From the NCBI GenBank assembly GCA_965214635.1, contig OZ243964.1, positions 1,674,001 to 1,738,000 of the forward strand: a stretch of DNA of 64,000 bases, written 5' to 3'. The position numbers and the translations under genes were made by a program. Shown piece by piece: positions 1-8,384 of the stretch. The DNA comes from Bin90 sp965214635 (lineage in GTDB: Bacteria; Chloroflexota; Dehalococcoidia; Lucifugimonadales; JADFKI01). Each line of letters starts with the position of its first letter. Position 1 is the first letter of the stretch. The notes under the pieces are model-generated. The model had not been told where the DNA came from and ran no database searches. It was given only the letters and a program-made list of their open reading frames with translations.

Positions 1-19
1 AGATTGCATGGAGGCAGTG

Positions 20-1231
20 ATGATTACCAAGTTTGACAGCTTGTACGCTGGGCATGTGGATATGGACGATTTGGGCTATGCGGGGACGGCGGTGAACGAC
101 CGGCTGTTTGGTAACGGCCACCTCGCCACAGCATACGCCAAGCAGGACGCTATCGCCAAGACGATGGACGCCAACGGCTATGACACCTTCTGGCTTGCGG
201 AGCACCACTTCCAGCCGGAGGGCTACGAGTGCATCCCGAATGTGCTGATGTCTGCGGTGCATTTGGCGCACATAACCGAGCGGCTGAACATCGGCTGCGG
301 CTTCAACATTGCGCCGATGTGGCATCCACTGCGGCTGGCAGAAGATTATGCCACGGCGGACATCCTGACGGGCGGACGGGTGATATTCGGCGTGGGGCGC
401 GGCTACCACAGCCGTGAAATCGAGACCTTCGGCTCGCCGCTGTTCGACCAAGAGGGCAACCGCGACCTGTTCGAGGAACAGGTGGACATCATCTTCAAGG
501 CGTTCAACGAAGATGCGTTTTCACACAAGGGCAAGAACTACACCATCCCGCCCAGCGTGCCGTATCGCGGCTATCAGCTGGAGGAGATCACGCTCGTACC
601 GCGCCCGATACGCTTACCGGTGGAATGCTGGCAGCCAATTCAGAGCGCCACGCCGCGCGGCTTGGACTTCATGGCGAAGCACGGCATCAAGGGCATCATC
701 GGCGGCGGCGTAGCGGAGGGCGGCGCGATGCACCGCGTCATCGAGGCGTTCCGCGACGCCTATGCGCGCAAGGGCGAACAGCTGGAGCTTGGCGAAAACC
801 TCAGCTTTGGCTTCCACTTCTACCTCTCGGACAGCAAGGAAAAGGCGACAAAGGAAGCGGCGCACTACTTCGAAGAGAACCTGAAGATGTTCGGACCGCT
901 GCGGCTGGTGCGCTCGCTCAGCGATGAGCAGATAGACGCTATGAGCGACCCGCGGCGCGCCCCGACTGCCGACCTGCCCCGCATAGAGGGCGCAGTGGAA
1001 GCGGGCGGATTCCTGTGCGGCACGCCGGAGCAGGTTACGGAGCATCTCAAGCGCATCGAGGAACTTTATCCCGGGCTAGACCGCGTCAGCGTCAGCCAGC
1101 CGGTTGGCACACCGCAGGCGGTTATCGTCGAGCAGCTGCAGTGGTTCGCTGAGGATGTGATGCCGGCGTTCAACGCTCACAAGAGCGCCAAGCCAGAAGT
1201 CGAGGCACTACCCGTGCCGGGTAACGACTAG
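20..1231 (+). CDS. LLM-class flavin-dependent monooxygenase
   Basis: Bacterial luciferase-like (LLM) flavin monooxygenase of about 403 residues. The N-terminal half shows the family's TIM-barrel features: a segment DTFWLAEHHF, the strand-loop NIGCGFNIAPMWHPLRLAEDYA, and RVIFGVGRGYHSRE. These enzymes use reduced flavin (FMN, or F420 in some members) and oxygen on small organic substrates; the substrate cannot be read from sequence. An ATG lies at 8, but GGAGG at 10-14 is placed 5 nt before the ATG at 20, so I start there (MITKFDSLYAG). It is one of three LLM genes in the window. The gene runs to a TAG at 1231, just inside the left window edge; an upstream partner could lie outside. Confidence 0.88.
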   Translation: MITKFDSLYAGHVDMDDLGYAGTAVNDRLFGNGHLATAYAKQDAIAKTMDANGYDTFWLAEHHFQPEGYECIPNVLMSAVHLAHITERLNIGCGFNIAPMWHPLRLAEDYATADILTGGRVIFGVGRGYHSREIETFGSPLFDQEGNRDLFEEQVDIIFKAFNEDAFSHKGKNYTIPPSVPYRGYQLEEITLVPRPIRLPVECWQPIQSATPRGLDFMAKHGIKGIIGGGVAEGGAMHRVIEAFRDAYARKGEQLELGENLSFGFHFYLSDSKEKATKEAAHYFEENLKMFGPLRLVRSLSDEQIDAMSDPRRAPTADLPRIEGAVEAGGFLCGTPEQVTEHLKRIEELYPGLDRVSVSQPVGTPQAVIVEQLQWFAEDVMPAFNAHKSAKPEVEALPVPGND

Positions 1232-1338
1232 GCGCGCGCCATAATGCCCCCAGTGTGCGCCGATTGCTGTAAGTGCCTGTCGGCGCACACCTAGCTTGTG
1301 CGGACATTTAGCGATAGACATGGCTAACACAAGACTGA

Positions 1339-1456
1339 CAAAGAGAGATAAGGCGACGGGAGCGAATGGGTGCAGCGTGGACGCACCACAACCTGCTGAT
1401 ACTATTGCAACGCTGAGGTTTTTTGTCCTACACCTACACACCTGAATGGAACCTTA
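1339..1456 (+). mobile_element. Decayed 3' end of ISKra4/IS256-like element
   Basis: This stretch matches, with many changes, the last ~115 bp of the two complete elements at 22550-23616 and 40455-41520: the codons for the transposase C-terminus (GAGAGATAAGGCG, GGGAGCGAATGGG, CACAACCTGCTG) followed by a damaged right terminal repeat CACCTGAATGGAACC. No left end or coding capacity remains. The rest of the 1232-1535 gap shows nothing else I can name. Confidence 0.75.
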
Positions 1457-1535
1457 TCGCGCCGCATCGCATCAAACTTAACAACAGATGAGCCAAAACT
1501 CTGTAAGGCGCAAATCTACCACAAGGGGCGGTGAG

Positions 1536-2477
1536 ATGAACGAAAGCGCAATTTATACGGAGCGTCCCGCGGGTTTCCTGCGACAGGTTTTGCTGCCGGT
1601 ATGTGTGGCGGTGCTTGCACTGGGGATAGCCGTCTTGGGTGCGCTGCTGCTGCGAGCTGAAAGCGGCGTTGACAGCATAAACTTTTTCGTGGAGTCGCTG
1701 TCCGGCGGCGCAGCGCGTCAGCTCGGCGGGCTGGGCGTTATAGCGCCGCTTGGCTTCGCATTCGGCGCTGGTGTTGCGGCGGCGTTCAACCCGTGCGGGT
1801 TTGCCATGCTGCCTGCGTATATGGGGTTGTACCTAGGCGTTGGCGGCGCTGAGCCATCGGGGCGCACAGGCAAGCCGATGTTTGCAGACATCGCCAAGTC
1901 TCTGGCGCGAGACATCGGCAAGGCGCTGGTGGTCGGCGGGTCGGTAACTGCGGGGTTCGTGCTGCTCTTTGCGGTCGCAGGCGCGGTCATTGGCTTGGGG
2001 GCGCGCTCGGTGGTCGGCGGCATCCTGCCGTGGCTGGGGCTGGGCATCGGTGTGCTGCTTGTGGTAGTCGGCGCATGGCTGCTCAGCGGCGGCAAGCTCT
2101 ACACCGCCCTTGCGCAGCAGCTCTCCGAGCGCTTTGGCGACCCTAGCCAAACCAATGTGCGCGGGTACTTCCTGTTCGGCTTGTCCTATGGCATGGCGTC
2201 GTTGAGTTGCACGCTGCCCATATTCCTCACGGTGATAGGCTCGTCGTTCGCCGTAGCCAGCATCCCCGCTGCATTCGCTCAGTTCGTGCTATATGCATTG
2301 GGGATGGGCGTCGTCATTCTTGCCCTCACGCTCGGGATGGCGTTTTTCAAGACCGCTATGGTGCGCCTAATGCGAAGAGCCATGCCCTACATCCAGCCCG
2401 TAGGCACATGGCTGATGCTCATCGCGGGCACATACATCGTCTTCTACTGGCTGACTATCGGCAATGTGCTGGGCTGA
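1536..2477 (+). CDS. CcdA/DsbD-like thiol-disulfide transmembrane protein
   Basis: Integral membrane protein of about 313 residues resembling CcdA, the cytochrome c biogenesis/DsbD transmembrane domain that carries electrons from cytoplasmic thioredoxin across the membrane. The two redox cysteines are visible in their usual settings: FNPCGFAMLPAYMG in an early helix and SLSCTLPIF in a later helix. At least seven hydrophobic helices follow an N-terminal helix. A longer ORF starts at 1488, but AAGGGG at 1523-1528 is 7 nt before the ATG at 1536, so the shorter start (MNESAIYTERP) is preferred. No c-type cytochrome or thioredoxin-like partner lies next to it. It converges on the FAH-family gene downstream. 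Confidence 0.8.
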   Translation: MNESAIYTERPAGFLRQVLLPVCVAVLALGIAVLGALLLRAESGVDSINFFVESLSGGAARQLGGLGVIAPLGFAFGAGVAAAFNPCGFAMLPAYMGLYLGVGGAEPSGRTGKPMFADIAKSLARDIGKALVVGGSVTAGFVLLFAVAGAVIGLGARSVVGGILPWLGLGIGVLLVVVGAWLLSGGKLYTALAQQLSERFGDPSQTNVRGYFLFGLSYGMASLSCTLPIFLTVIGSSFAVASIPAAFAQFVLYALGMGVVILALTLGMAFFKTAMVRLMRRAMPYIQPVGTWLMLIAGTYIVFYWLTIGNVLG

Positions 2478-2543
2478 TTCGCAGCGTTGCGCGCATCCCG
2501 ATTGCGGGGCAGGCGACTTGCCAGACATTGCAGACAAAGCAAC

Positions 2544-2608
2544 AGCGCCGCCGCCTGCCAACATACTTCTCCCCATGGGTTAGGATGCTGACAAGAGTCG
2601 GCGGCGCT
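2544..2608. terminator. Weak bidirectional inverted repeat between convergent genes
   Basis: AGCGCCGCC at 2544-2552 pairs perfectly with GGCGGCGCT at 2600-2608, between the convergent ccdA-like and FAH-like genes; the plus-strand side is followed by a T-rich stretch (TCTATCTTGTTT). The loop is about 47 nt, longer than a typical intrinsic terminator, so the call is tentative. Confidence 0.3.
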
Positions 2609-2648
2609 TCTATCTTGTTTGTATGGACGGCTGGTTGTCCGGTGGCGT

Positions 2649-3443
2649 CTATTCTTCCGCTACGACGGGGTTGCTCAGCGTGCCGACGCCTTCTAGTTCC
2701 ACCTCCACTGTGTCGCCGCTCTTGATTGCGCCGGGTTCGCCCGGAGTGCCGGTCATTATCACATCGCCCGGTTCCAGCGTCAGCACGCTGCTCACGAACT
2801 CTATGATGCGGCTGCAGTTGTGCGCCAAGTCGTCGGTATTGGACTGCTGTATGACCTCGCCGTTCACGCGCCCGGTGAGCAGCAGGTTGTCGGGGTCGAG
2901 GCCGGTTGCGATGTATGGCCCAATCGGGCTGAATGTGTCGGATGACTTTGCGCGCCACCACGACAAGTCTCCACGCTGCCAGTTGCGTGCGCTCACATCG
3001 TTGCCGCAGGTTACGCCGAACACATAGTCGAGCGCATTCTCGCGCGTCGCCCGTCGGCAGCGCTTCCCGATGACGAGCGTCAGCTCTGCCTCTTCTTCCA
3101 CTAGCACACCCTCGTCGATTGCCTCTTGCGGGATGACTATCGGGTCGTTCGGGCCTATCACCGATGATGGCGTCTTGAAGAACGGCTCCGGCACTTTCGG
3201 CAGGTCTATGTCCCCGCCCACTAGCGATGCGGAGTGCACCAAGTGGCTCACATAGTTCCTGCCGATGGCGATTATCTTGCCGGGCATCACCGGCGCAAGC
3301 AGGCTCACATCTGCCAAAGCAAACGCCTCTCCGGTCAGTTCGTGCTCCTCATAGGGCGCTGCCGTTATACCCTGAACACTGTCGCCCTCTACCACGCCGT
3401 AGGAAACTACGCCTTCGTGCTCAAACCGCGCATATTTAGCCAT
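2649..3443 (-). CDS. Fumarylacetoacetate hydrolase (FAH) family protein
   Basis: FAH-superfamily enzyme of about 264 residues. Members cleave or isomerise C-C bonds in 2-oxo/diketo acids of aromatic degradation (fumarylpyruvate or 2-hydroxyhepta-2,4-diene-1,7-dioate type). The metal-binding acidic cluster is in EEEAELTLVIG, and the signature TCGNDVSARNWQ..., WWRAKSSDTFSPIGPYI and VIMTGTPGEPG is complete. A GTG at 3455 opens the ORF, but AGGAGG at a workable distance points to the ATG at 3443 (MAKYARFEHEG). Divergent from the MR/MLE gene at 3745, so the ~300 bp between them probably holds both promoters. Exact substrate unknown. Confidence 0.88.
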   Translation of the reverse strand: MAKYARFEHEGVVSYGVVEGDSVQGITAAPYEEHELTGEAFALADVSLLAPVMPGKIIAIGRNYVSHLVHSASLVGGDIDLPKVPEPFFKTPSSVIGPNDPIVIPQEAIDEGVLVEEEAELTLVIGKRCRRATRENALDYVFGVTCGNDVSARNWQRGDLSWWRAKSSDTFSPIGPYIATGLDPDNLLLTGRVNGEVIQQSNTDDLAHNCSRIIEFVSSVLTLEPGDVIMTGTPGEPGAIKSGDTVEVELEGVGTLSNPVVAEE

Positions 3444-3744
3444 AGCGCTATCCACCTCCTGCTGCTCGTAAGTTGTATCTTGCGCCGCCGTCCGTCGTGC
3501 CTTGTAACGCCTGCGTTAAGGCTCGCGTTTGGGGCAACACAAGTGTAACCCAAACCACCGCCCATCTGCCACATAAAAAAGCTGGCGGAGGCTGCTGCAC
3601 GGGGATACGCGCTGATTGACATATCGGGCTAGCCATCGCTACACTCCAAGTGCGCCTAGCAAGGGCGTCAGCGCAGATGCGCACGGAAAGCGTTTGTCGA
3701 TACACCGACACACAGAGACACACCAACACATTCGGAGTTGTGCC

Positions 3745-4887
3745 ATGAAGATCACCGCTGTTACCGGCTACAACCTTTCTGCCCCACTGGAGCGCCCTTT
3801 CGGGTGGTCTAACGGCTGGATAGACCACCGCAGCGTCGATCTGCTGAAAGTCGAGACCGACGAGGGCATAGTTGGCTGGGGCGAGGGCTATGTGGGCGCT
3901 GGCGGCAGTTTCATAGCGCACCATTTCGGCGACCTGCTAATCGGTGCGAACCCTCTCAACCGCAACGGCCTTTGGCAGCAGATGTTTGCACGCGTCTATA
4001 ACGGCAACAACGCCGGCGGCTTTGGGGGGAGCGCTATCAGCGCCGTGGACATCGCGCTTTGGGACATCGCTGGCAAGGCATACAACCTGCCGGTGTCCGA
4101 GCTGCTGGGTGGGCGTGTGCGCGACAAGGTAGCCGTGTACGCCACCGGGCTGTACTACACGAAGGGCGAGTTTCCCACTCGATTGCTGGACGAAGCCATT
4201 GGCTATAGGGAACTCGGTTTCAAGGGCATGAAGACCAAAATCGGCGGGCTGTCAATCCAAGACGACATCCGCCGCGTAGCCGCACTCCGCCGCACCCTCG
4301 ACTATGGAATTCGTCTGATGGTGGACGCCAATCAAGCCTACAACGCTGCAACTGCCATACAAATCGGCAACCGCCTCGCTGAATACGACATAGGCTGGTT
4401 TGAGGAGCCTGTCAACGCCAAAGACATAGATGGCTATCTGCAAGTCAAGTCAGCCGTTCCTATGCCGGTAGCGGGCGGCGAAAACCTGCGCACGCGCTAC
4501 GAATTCGCCGACTTCTTCGCCCGCCGCGCCTACGATATAGCACAACCCGATGTGGTCAACGCTGGTGGTATAACCGAAATGAGCCGCATCGCCCTCGCCG
4601 CAAACGCACATGGCATCCAAGTTAACCCCCATGTGTGGGGATCTCCCGTGATGATAGCCGCATCTCTGCATCTTGCCTCAATCCTCCCGCCCTGCCCGCC
4701 CGCGCACGATCCGCGCCCTTATGAGCAGGAACCGGTCATGGAGTTCGACCGCACCCCAAGCGCCATACGCGAAACTCTAACGGAAACTCCCTTTGACCAA
4801 AAAGACGGCTTTCTGGCTGTTCCTACGGGCGCAGGGTTGGGCGTTGAGATACACGAACCTGCGCTACGCCACCTGTCCCGAGCCTAG
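3745..4887 (+). CDS. Mandelate racemase/muconate lactonizing enzyme family protein
   Basis: Enolase-superfamily enzyme of 380 residues. The mandelate-racemase subgroup pattern is present in order: KTKIGG (KxK base on strand 2), LMVDANQAY (metal Asp), FEEPVN (metal Glu), GGENL (metal Glu), QPDVVNAGG (Asp), and QVNPHVWGS (His base). Such enzymes abstract a proton alpha to a carboxylate, often dehydrating sugar acids. A longer ORF reaches back to 3616 but has no family similarity there; GGAG at 3734-3737 lies 7 nt before the ATG at 3745. Divergent to the FAH-family gene and upstream of a sulfatase; the three may act on plant- or algae-derived organic acids, which is inference. Confidence 0.9.
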   Translation: MKITAVTGYNLSAPLERPFGWSNGWIDHRSVDLLKVETDEGIVGWGEGYVGAGGSFIAHHFGDLLIGANPLNRNGLWQQMFARVYNGNNAGGFGGSAISAVDIALWDIAGKAYNLPVSELLGGRVRDKVAVYATGLYYTKGEFPTRLLDEAIGYRELGFKGMKTKIGGLSIQDDIRRVAALRRTLDYGIRLMVDANQAYNAATAIQIGNRLAEYDIGWFEEPVNAKDIDGYLQVKSAVPMPVAGGENLRTRYEFADFFARRAYDIAQPDVVNAGGITEMSRIALAANAHGIQVNPHVWGSPVMIAASLHLASILPPCPPAHDPRPYEQEPVMEFDRTPSAIRETLTETPFDQKDGFLAVPTGAGLGVEIHEPALRHLSRA

Positions 4888-5021
4888 CGGCGGATTACAC
4901 CAAGTGCGGATTTGCATATAATGCAAGCACGGCGGGAATTTGGGGATAGGAATGCGGCGTTTCCCGTTAGGTCGATAATGACAATGATGAGACGATAAGA
5001 TGAGCAAAGGAAGGATGATCT

Positions 5022-6518
5022 ATGGCGAACCGACCTAATCTAGTGTTCATATTTAGCGACCAGCAGCGCGCGGACACGATGGCGTGCTACGGCAACGACT
5101 GGCTGAATGTGCCGCATCTGAATGAGCTTGCGGCGCAGAGTTTCGTGTTCCAAAATGCCTATGTTACGCAGCCGGTGTGCACGCCGGCGCGTGCGTCCAT
5201 CATGACGGGCTTGTATCCGCACGCCGCCAACATGCTGGTGAACCAGCTCGTGATGTCGCGCGACATACCAGTCATAGCGGAGATGCTGCCAAGCGAATAC
5301 CACTGCGGCTATTTCGGCAAGTGGCATCTGGGAGACGATGTTATCCGTCAGCACGGCTTCGACGAGTGGGTGAGCAGCGAGGATGGGCATCTGCCGGAGT
5401 ACACGCGGCGGGAGTATCGCAACGAGTACAGCACATACTGGCATCATCTTGTTGATAACGGCTTTGAGCCGGACTTGGAGCGGATGGCGGGGAAGTTCAT
5501 CTTTTCGCCGGCGGCGCGCTCGGAGCTGCCGGAAGAGTTTCAGATGGCGTCGTTTCTGGGCGACCGTGCGGCAGACTTCATAGGTCGCAATGCCGACCGA
5601 CCGTTCGTGCTGTATGTCAGCACCTTTGAGCCGCATCCGCCGTACAACGGGCCGCTGAACGACATGTACGACCCGGCGACGCTTCCTGTCGGGCCTGCGT
5701 TCCTACAGCGACCGCAGAATGCGTCGCTGTACAACCGAGTGCGCGGCAACTACTACACGCAATATATGTACGAGGGTGGGGACCCGTCCGCCGACCCGTA
5801 TATGTCGCACAATCCGGCAAGCGGGCAAGACCTCACCACCGAGCTGGGCTGGCGGACGCTGCGGGCGCACTACCTAGCCAACATCACGCTGGTTGACCGA
5901 ATGGTGGGCAAGATTACGGCGGCGTTGGATGCGGCGGGCGTTGCGGATAACACCGTTGTGGTGTTCACAAGCGAGCATGGTGAGATGGCGGGGGATCACG
6001 GGATGTTGGAGAAGCGCTCGTTCTACGAAGAGGCGTCGCGCGTGCCGCTGACGATGCGCGTGCCTTGGCTGTCCGACGGTCAGACGCTGCTGGAGGGCAG
6101 CGCAGGGCACATAGACCTCGTGCCGACGCTGCTGGATTTGCTGGGGCAGACGCCGCCGTCCCACCTACAAGGCAATAGCCTTGCGCCCGTGCTGCGCGGT
6201 GAGGCTGACTTGAGCGACAACGATGTGGTCGTCCAGTGGAACGGGGCGAGCGAGGAACTGCCGGACAGGTTCCTCGGCAGCGCCGGTATCAACCGGATGA
6301 ACGCACTGCCGCGCCGCTGCATCATCACGCCCGACAGGTGGAAGCTTGCGCTGTGCGCTGGCGATGAGGGCGAACTCTTCGACCTGAACACCGACCCGCA
6401 TGAGCTGCACAACCTCTACCGCGACCCGTCGCAGCGCGACCGCGTCATCGATATGGCTGCCCGCATCCGCATATGGCAGCAGAATACTGGAGACACGGCG
6501 CCGCTGCCCAGCCTGTGA
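5022..6518 (+). CDS. Type I sulfatase (arylsulfatase/choline-sulfatase-like)
   Basis: Sulfatase of 498 residues. The formylglycine motif C53-T-P-A-R is intact, so activity would need a formylglycine-generating enzyme elsewhere; none is in this window. Metal-site residues are visible in FIFSDQQRAD (Asp13, Gln14) and SEHGEMAGDHGM near residue 310. The C-terminal LFDLNTDPHELHNL is typical of the family. No signal peptide is visible, suggesting a cytoplasmic enzyme acting on imported sulfate esters. AGGAAGG at about 5008-5014 supports the ATG at 5022. It follows the MR/MLE gene with a 134-bp gap. The 178 bp after it hold nothing recognisable. Confidence 0.9.
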   Translation: MANRPNLVFIFSDQQRADTMACYGNDWLNVPHLNELAAQSFVFQNAYVTQPVCTPARASIMTGLYPHAANMLVNQLVMSRDIPVIAEMLPSEYHCGYFGKWHLGDDVIRQHGFDEWVSSEDGHLPEYTRREYRNEYSTYWHHLVDNGFEPDLERMAGKFIFSPAARSELPEEFQMASFLGDRAADFIGRNADRPFVLYVSTFEPHPPYNGPLNDMYDPATLPVGPAFLQRPQNASLYNRVRGNYYTQYMYEGGDPSADPYMSHNPASGQDLTTELGWRTLRAHYLANITLVDRMVGKITAALDAAGVADNTVVVFTSEHGEMAGDHGMLEKRSFYEEASRVPLTMRVPWLSDGQTLLEGSAGHIDLVPTLLDLLGQTPPSHLQGNSLAPVLRGEADLSDNDVVVQWNGASEELPDRFLGSAGINRMNALPRRCIITPDRWKLALCAGDEGELFDLNTDPHELHNLYRDPSQRDRVIDMAARIRIWQQNTGDTAPLPSL

Positions 6519-6696
6519 TTTTCAGGAAAAGCACAAACCCCCTAGCCTCAAGTGGAGTTAGCGCACTATACGCAGTCCGCTTACGGGCATCTACTCTGCC
6601 GACCAAAGCAACGCGACGCAAGAAAGCGGCGACGCATATGGAGGGTCGTATGCGCCGCCGCTAGGTTGGGGGGACTTGTCTAGTTGTCGCTGACGG

Positions 6697-7752
6697 CTAC
6701 TGGATTGAGGCGCGGTTGGATGCGTATTCTTCTTCGCTGAGCTTGATGTAGCCGACCTCTTGCGCCAGATCTGCTGCGTTGTCTAGGTAGAACTCGACGA
6801 ACGCCTCCACCTCAGGGCGCTCCAGGCTCTGCTTGCTCACATAGATGAACAGCGGGCGCGCAAGCGGAGAGTATGTTCCGTTCTCTATCGTCTCCGATGT
6901 GGGTGTTATGCAGCCGTTGCCGGAGTCCACTGCAACGAGATTTAGCTTGTCAGTGTTCTCGATGTAGTAGGCGTATCCGAAGTATCCGAGCGAGTACTTG
7001 CCGCCTGCGATGCCCTGCACTAGCACATTGTCGTCTGCGCTGGCAGTGTAGTCCGCGCGGCTCGCCTGCGCCTCGCCCATTATCTCTTCGGTGAAGTAGT
7101 CGAAAGTGCCGGAGTCGGTGTCTGGTCCATACAGCACTATCTTCTTGTCGGGCCACGATGGGTCGACATCGCTCCAGTTGGCAACGGTGCTACCCGGCTC
7201 CCAGATAGCCTTGAGCTGGTCGGTGGACAGGCACTCGACGAAGTCGTTGTCTGGGCTGACTAGCACGGAGAGTCCGTCCATAGCGACACGGAGGGGATAG
7301 TACTCGATGCCGTTGTCTGCGGCAGCCTGGGCTTCGTTGTCTTTGATGTGGCGGGATGCGTCGCTGATGTCGATTTCGCCGGCGGTGAAGCGCTTGAAGC
7401 CGCCGCCTGTGCCTGACACGCCCACATTGACGCGCACATCGGGGTGGATCTTGTGGAACTCTTCGGCGACCGCCTCGCTGACGGGGAACACCGTGCTTGA
7501 GCCGTCAATCTCTATTGTGCCCTTGAGGGCTGCTGCGGGTTCAGAGCTAGCGGGTGCTGCCGGTGCTGTGGTAGGCGCTGATTGGCTAGCCGGTTGGGAT
7601 GCTGCCTGTGGCTGTGCAGGTGCAGCGGGTGCGCCGCCGCAAGCCAACGCTGTGAGCGCAGTTACTAGCATGAGCACGAAGCCGATACCCATTGCGCTGC
7701 GCTTGCCTTTGGAAACCAAGCCTGTTTTGTGAAGAACCTTGAACTTTGGCAT
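6697..7752 (-). CDS. pstS: Phosphate ABC transporter substrate-binding lipoprotein PstS
   Basis: Periplasmic-type phosphate-binding protein of about 351 residues. A basic N-terminus and a hydrophobic segment end in the lipobox LTALAC, followed by an Ala/Pro/Gln-rich linker. Phosphate-binding loops are recognisable: GSSTVFPVSEA, SGTGGGFKRFTAGE, DISDASR and DSGTFDYF. The ATG at 7752 is chosen; the AGGAGG upstream is 14 nt away, somewhat far, so a non-ATG start such as ATT or the TTG at 7776 cannot be excluded. PstC, PstA and PstB are not beside it, so this is an orphan binding protein whose permease lies elsewhere. An 11-bp-period repeat array upstream looks like a Pho box. Confidence 0.9.
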   Translation of the reverse strand: MPKFKVLHKTGLVSKGKRSAMGIGFVLMLVTALTALACGGAPAAPAQPQAASQPASQSAPTTAPAAPASSEPAAALKGTIEIDGSSTVFPVSEAVAEEFHKIHPDVRVNVGVSGTGGGFKRFTAGEIDISDASRHIKDNEAQAAADNGIEYYPLRVAMDGLSVLVSPDNDFVECLSTDQLKAIWEPGSTVANWSDVDPSWPDKKIVLYGPDTDSGTFDYFTEEIMGEAQASRADYTASADDNVLVQGIAGGKYSLGYFGYAYYIENTDKLNLVAVDSGNGCITPTSETIENGTYSPLARPLFIYVSKQSLERPEVEAFVEFYLDNAADLAQEVGYIKLSEEEYASNRASIQ

Positions 7753-7840
7753 GATAATCGAGCAATACCTCCTCAAATTCTTGATGCCTTTAAAACCGAA
7801 TTACCCCAAATCTGTGTCAGCAACAAGGTTACAGAGCAGA

Positions 7841-7890
7841 TATAAACGGCGCATTAACGCAGGATTAATGGCGGTTTAGGATGTGTTAAA
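7841..7890 (-). promoter_or_regulatory. Pho-box-like 11-bp-period repeat array upstream of pstS
   Basis: Read on the minus strand, five hexamers recur exactly every 11 bp: TTTAAC (7890-7885), CTAAAC (7879-7874), TTAATC (7868-7863), TTAATG (7857-7852), TTTATA (7846-7841). PhoB/PhoP-type regulators bind direct repeats with 11-bp spacing upstream of pst genes (Bacillus PhoP prefers TTAACA-like units). The array ends about 90 bp before the pstS start. Confidence 0.55.
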
Positions 7891-8045
7891 CAGGCATCAG
7901 GGGAGGTTGCGGCGCTCTTGTGCCTTAATGTTCAGGCGGGATGGAACGGGGCGCCAAGGGCAGCGCCCTACCTTTTAATGGGACGAGCGAATGGGCAGGC
8001 GGTGAGCGCCACGGGCGTATGGGCAGAGAGAGCGTGTGGGAATGG

Positions 8046-8369
8046 CTATTCGTCCACGCTGCGGGCTTCCTTGAACGCTTGTCGAAGCCGGATGATGGCG
8101 GAACGCGCGCTGCGAACGGACACCACGATGGTGTTGGGGCGGTATGACGCCAGCTGGGAGCGCAGGTAGTCCCGCTCGGACAGCGCGATGTCCTCCATTA
8201 CCATTACGGCGTCGATGTCGGAGTAGCCGGCGATGTCCAAGGCGGTGGTTACGCTGGTGGTGGAGGTTACCACGCATCCACTGTTTTCGAGCGTGTGGGC
8301 GAGTTCGTCTGCGCTGCGCTGTTGGGCTGCGACCACCAGCACACGGGTGTATTCGTTCAGGTTCGCCAT
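8046..8369 (-). CDS. Degenerate CheY-like receiver-fold protein
   Basis: Small protein of 107 residues. The pattern RVLVVAAQQRSADELAHTLENSGCVVTSTTSVTTALDIA followed by IDAVMVMED resembles the first half of a response-regulator receiver domain (strand-helix-strand-helix), and NTIVVSVRSARS resembles a later strand. The acidic pair after strand 1 is replaced by AAQ and the phosphoacceptor position is not a clear Asp, so it is probably not phosphorylated in the usual way. It lies 15 bp downstream of the flavin monooxygenase gene on the same strand, ending a ridA-monooxygenase-receiver unit. No output domain is attached. The fold call is pattern-based and moderate. Confidence 0.5.
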   Translation of the reverse strand: MANLNEYTRVLVVAAQQRSADELAHTLENSGCVVTSTTSVTTALDIAGYSDIDAVMVMEDIALSERDYLRSQLASYRPNTIVVSVRSARSAIIRLRQAFKEARSVDE

Positions 8370-8384
8370 ATATGCGTCTCGATT

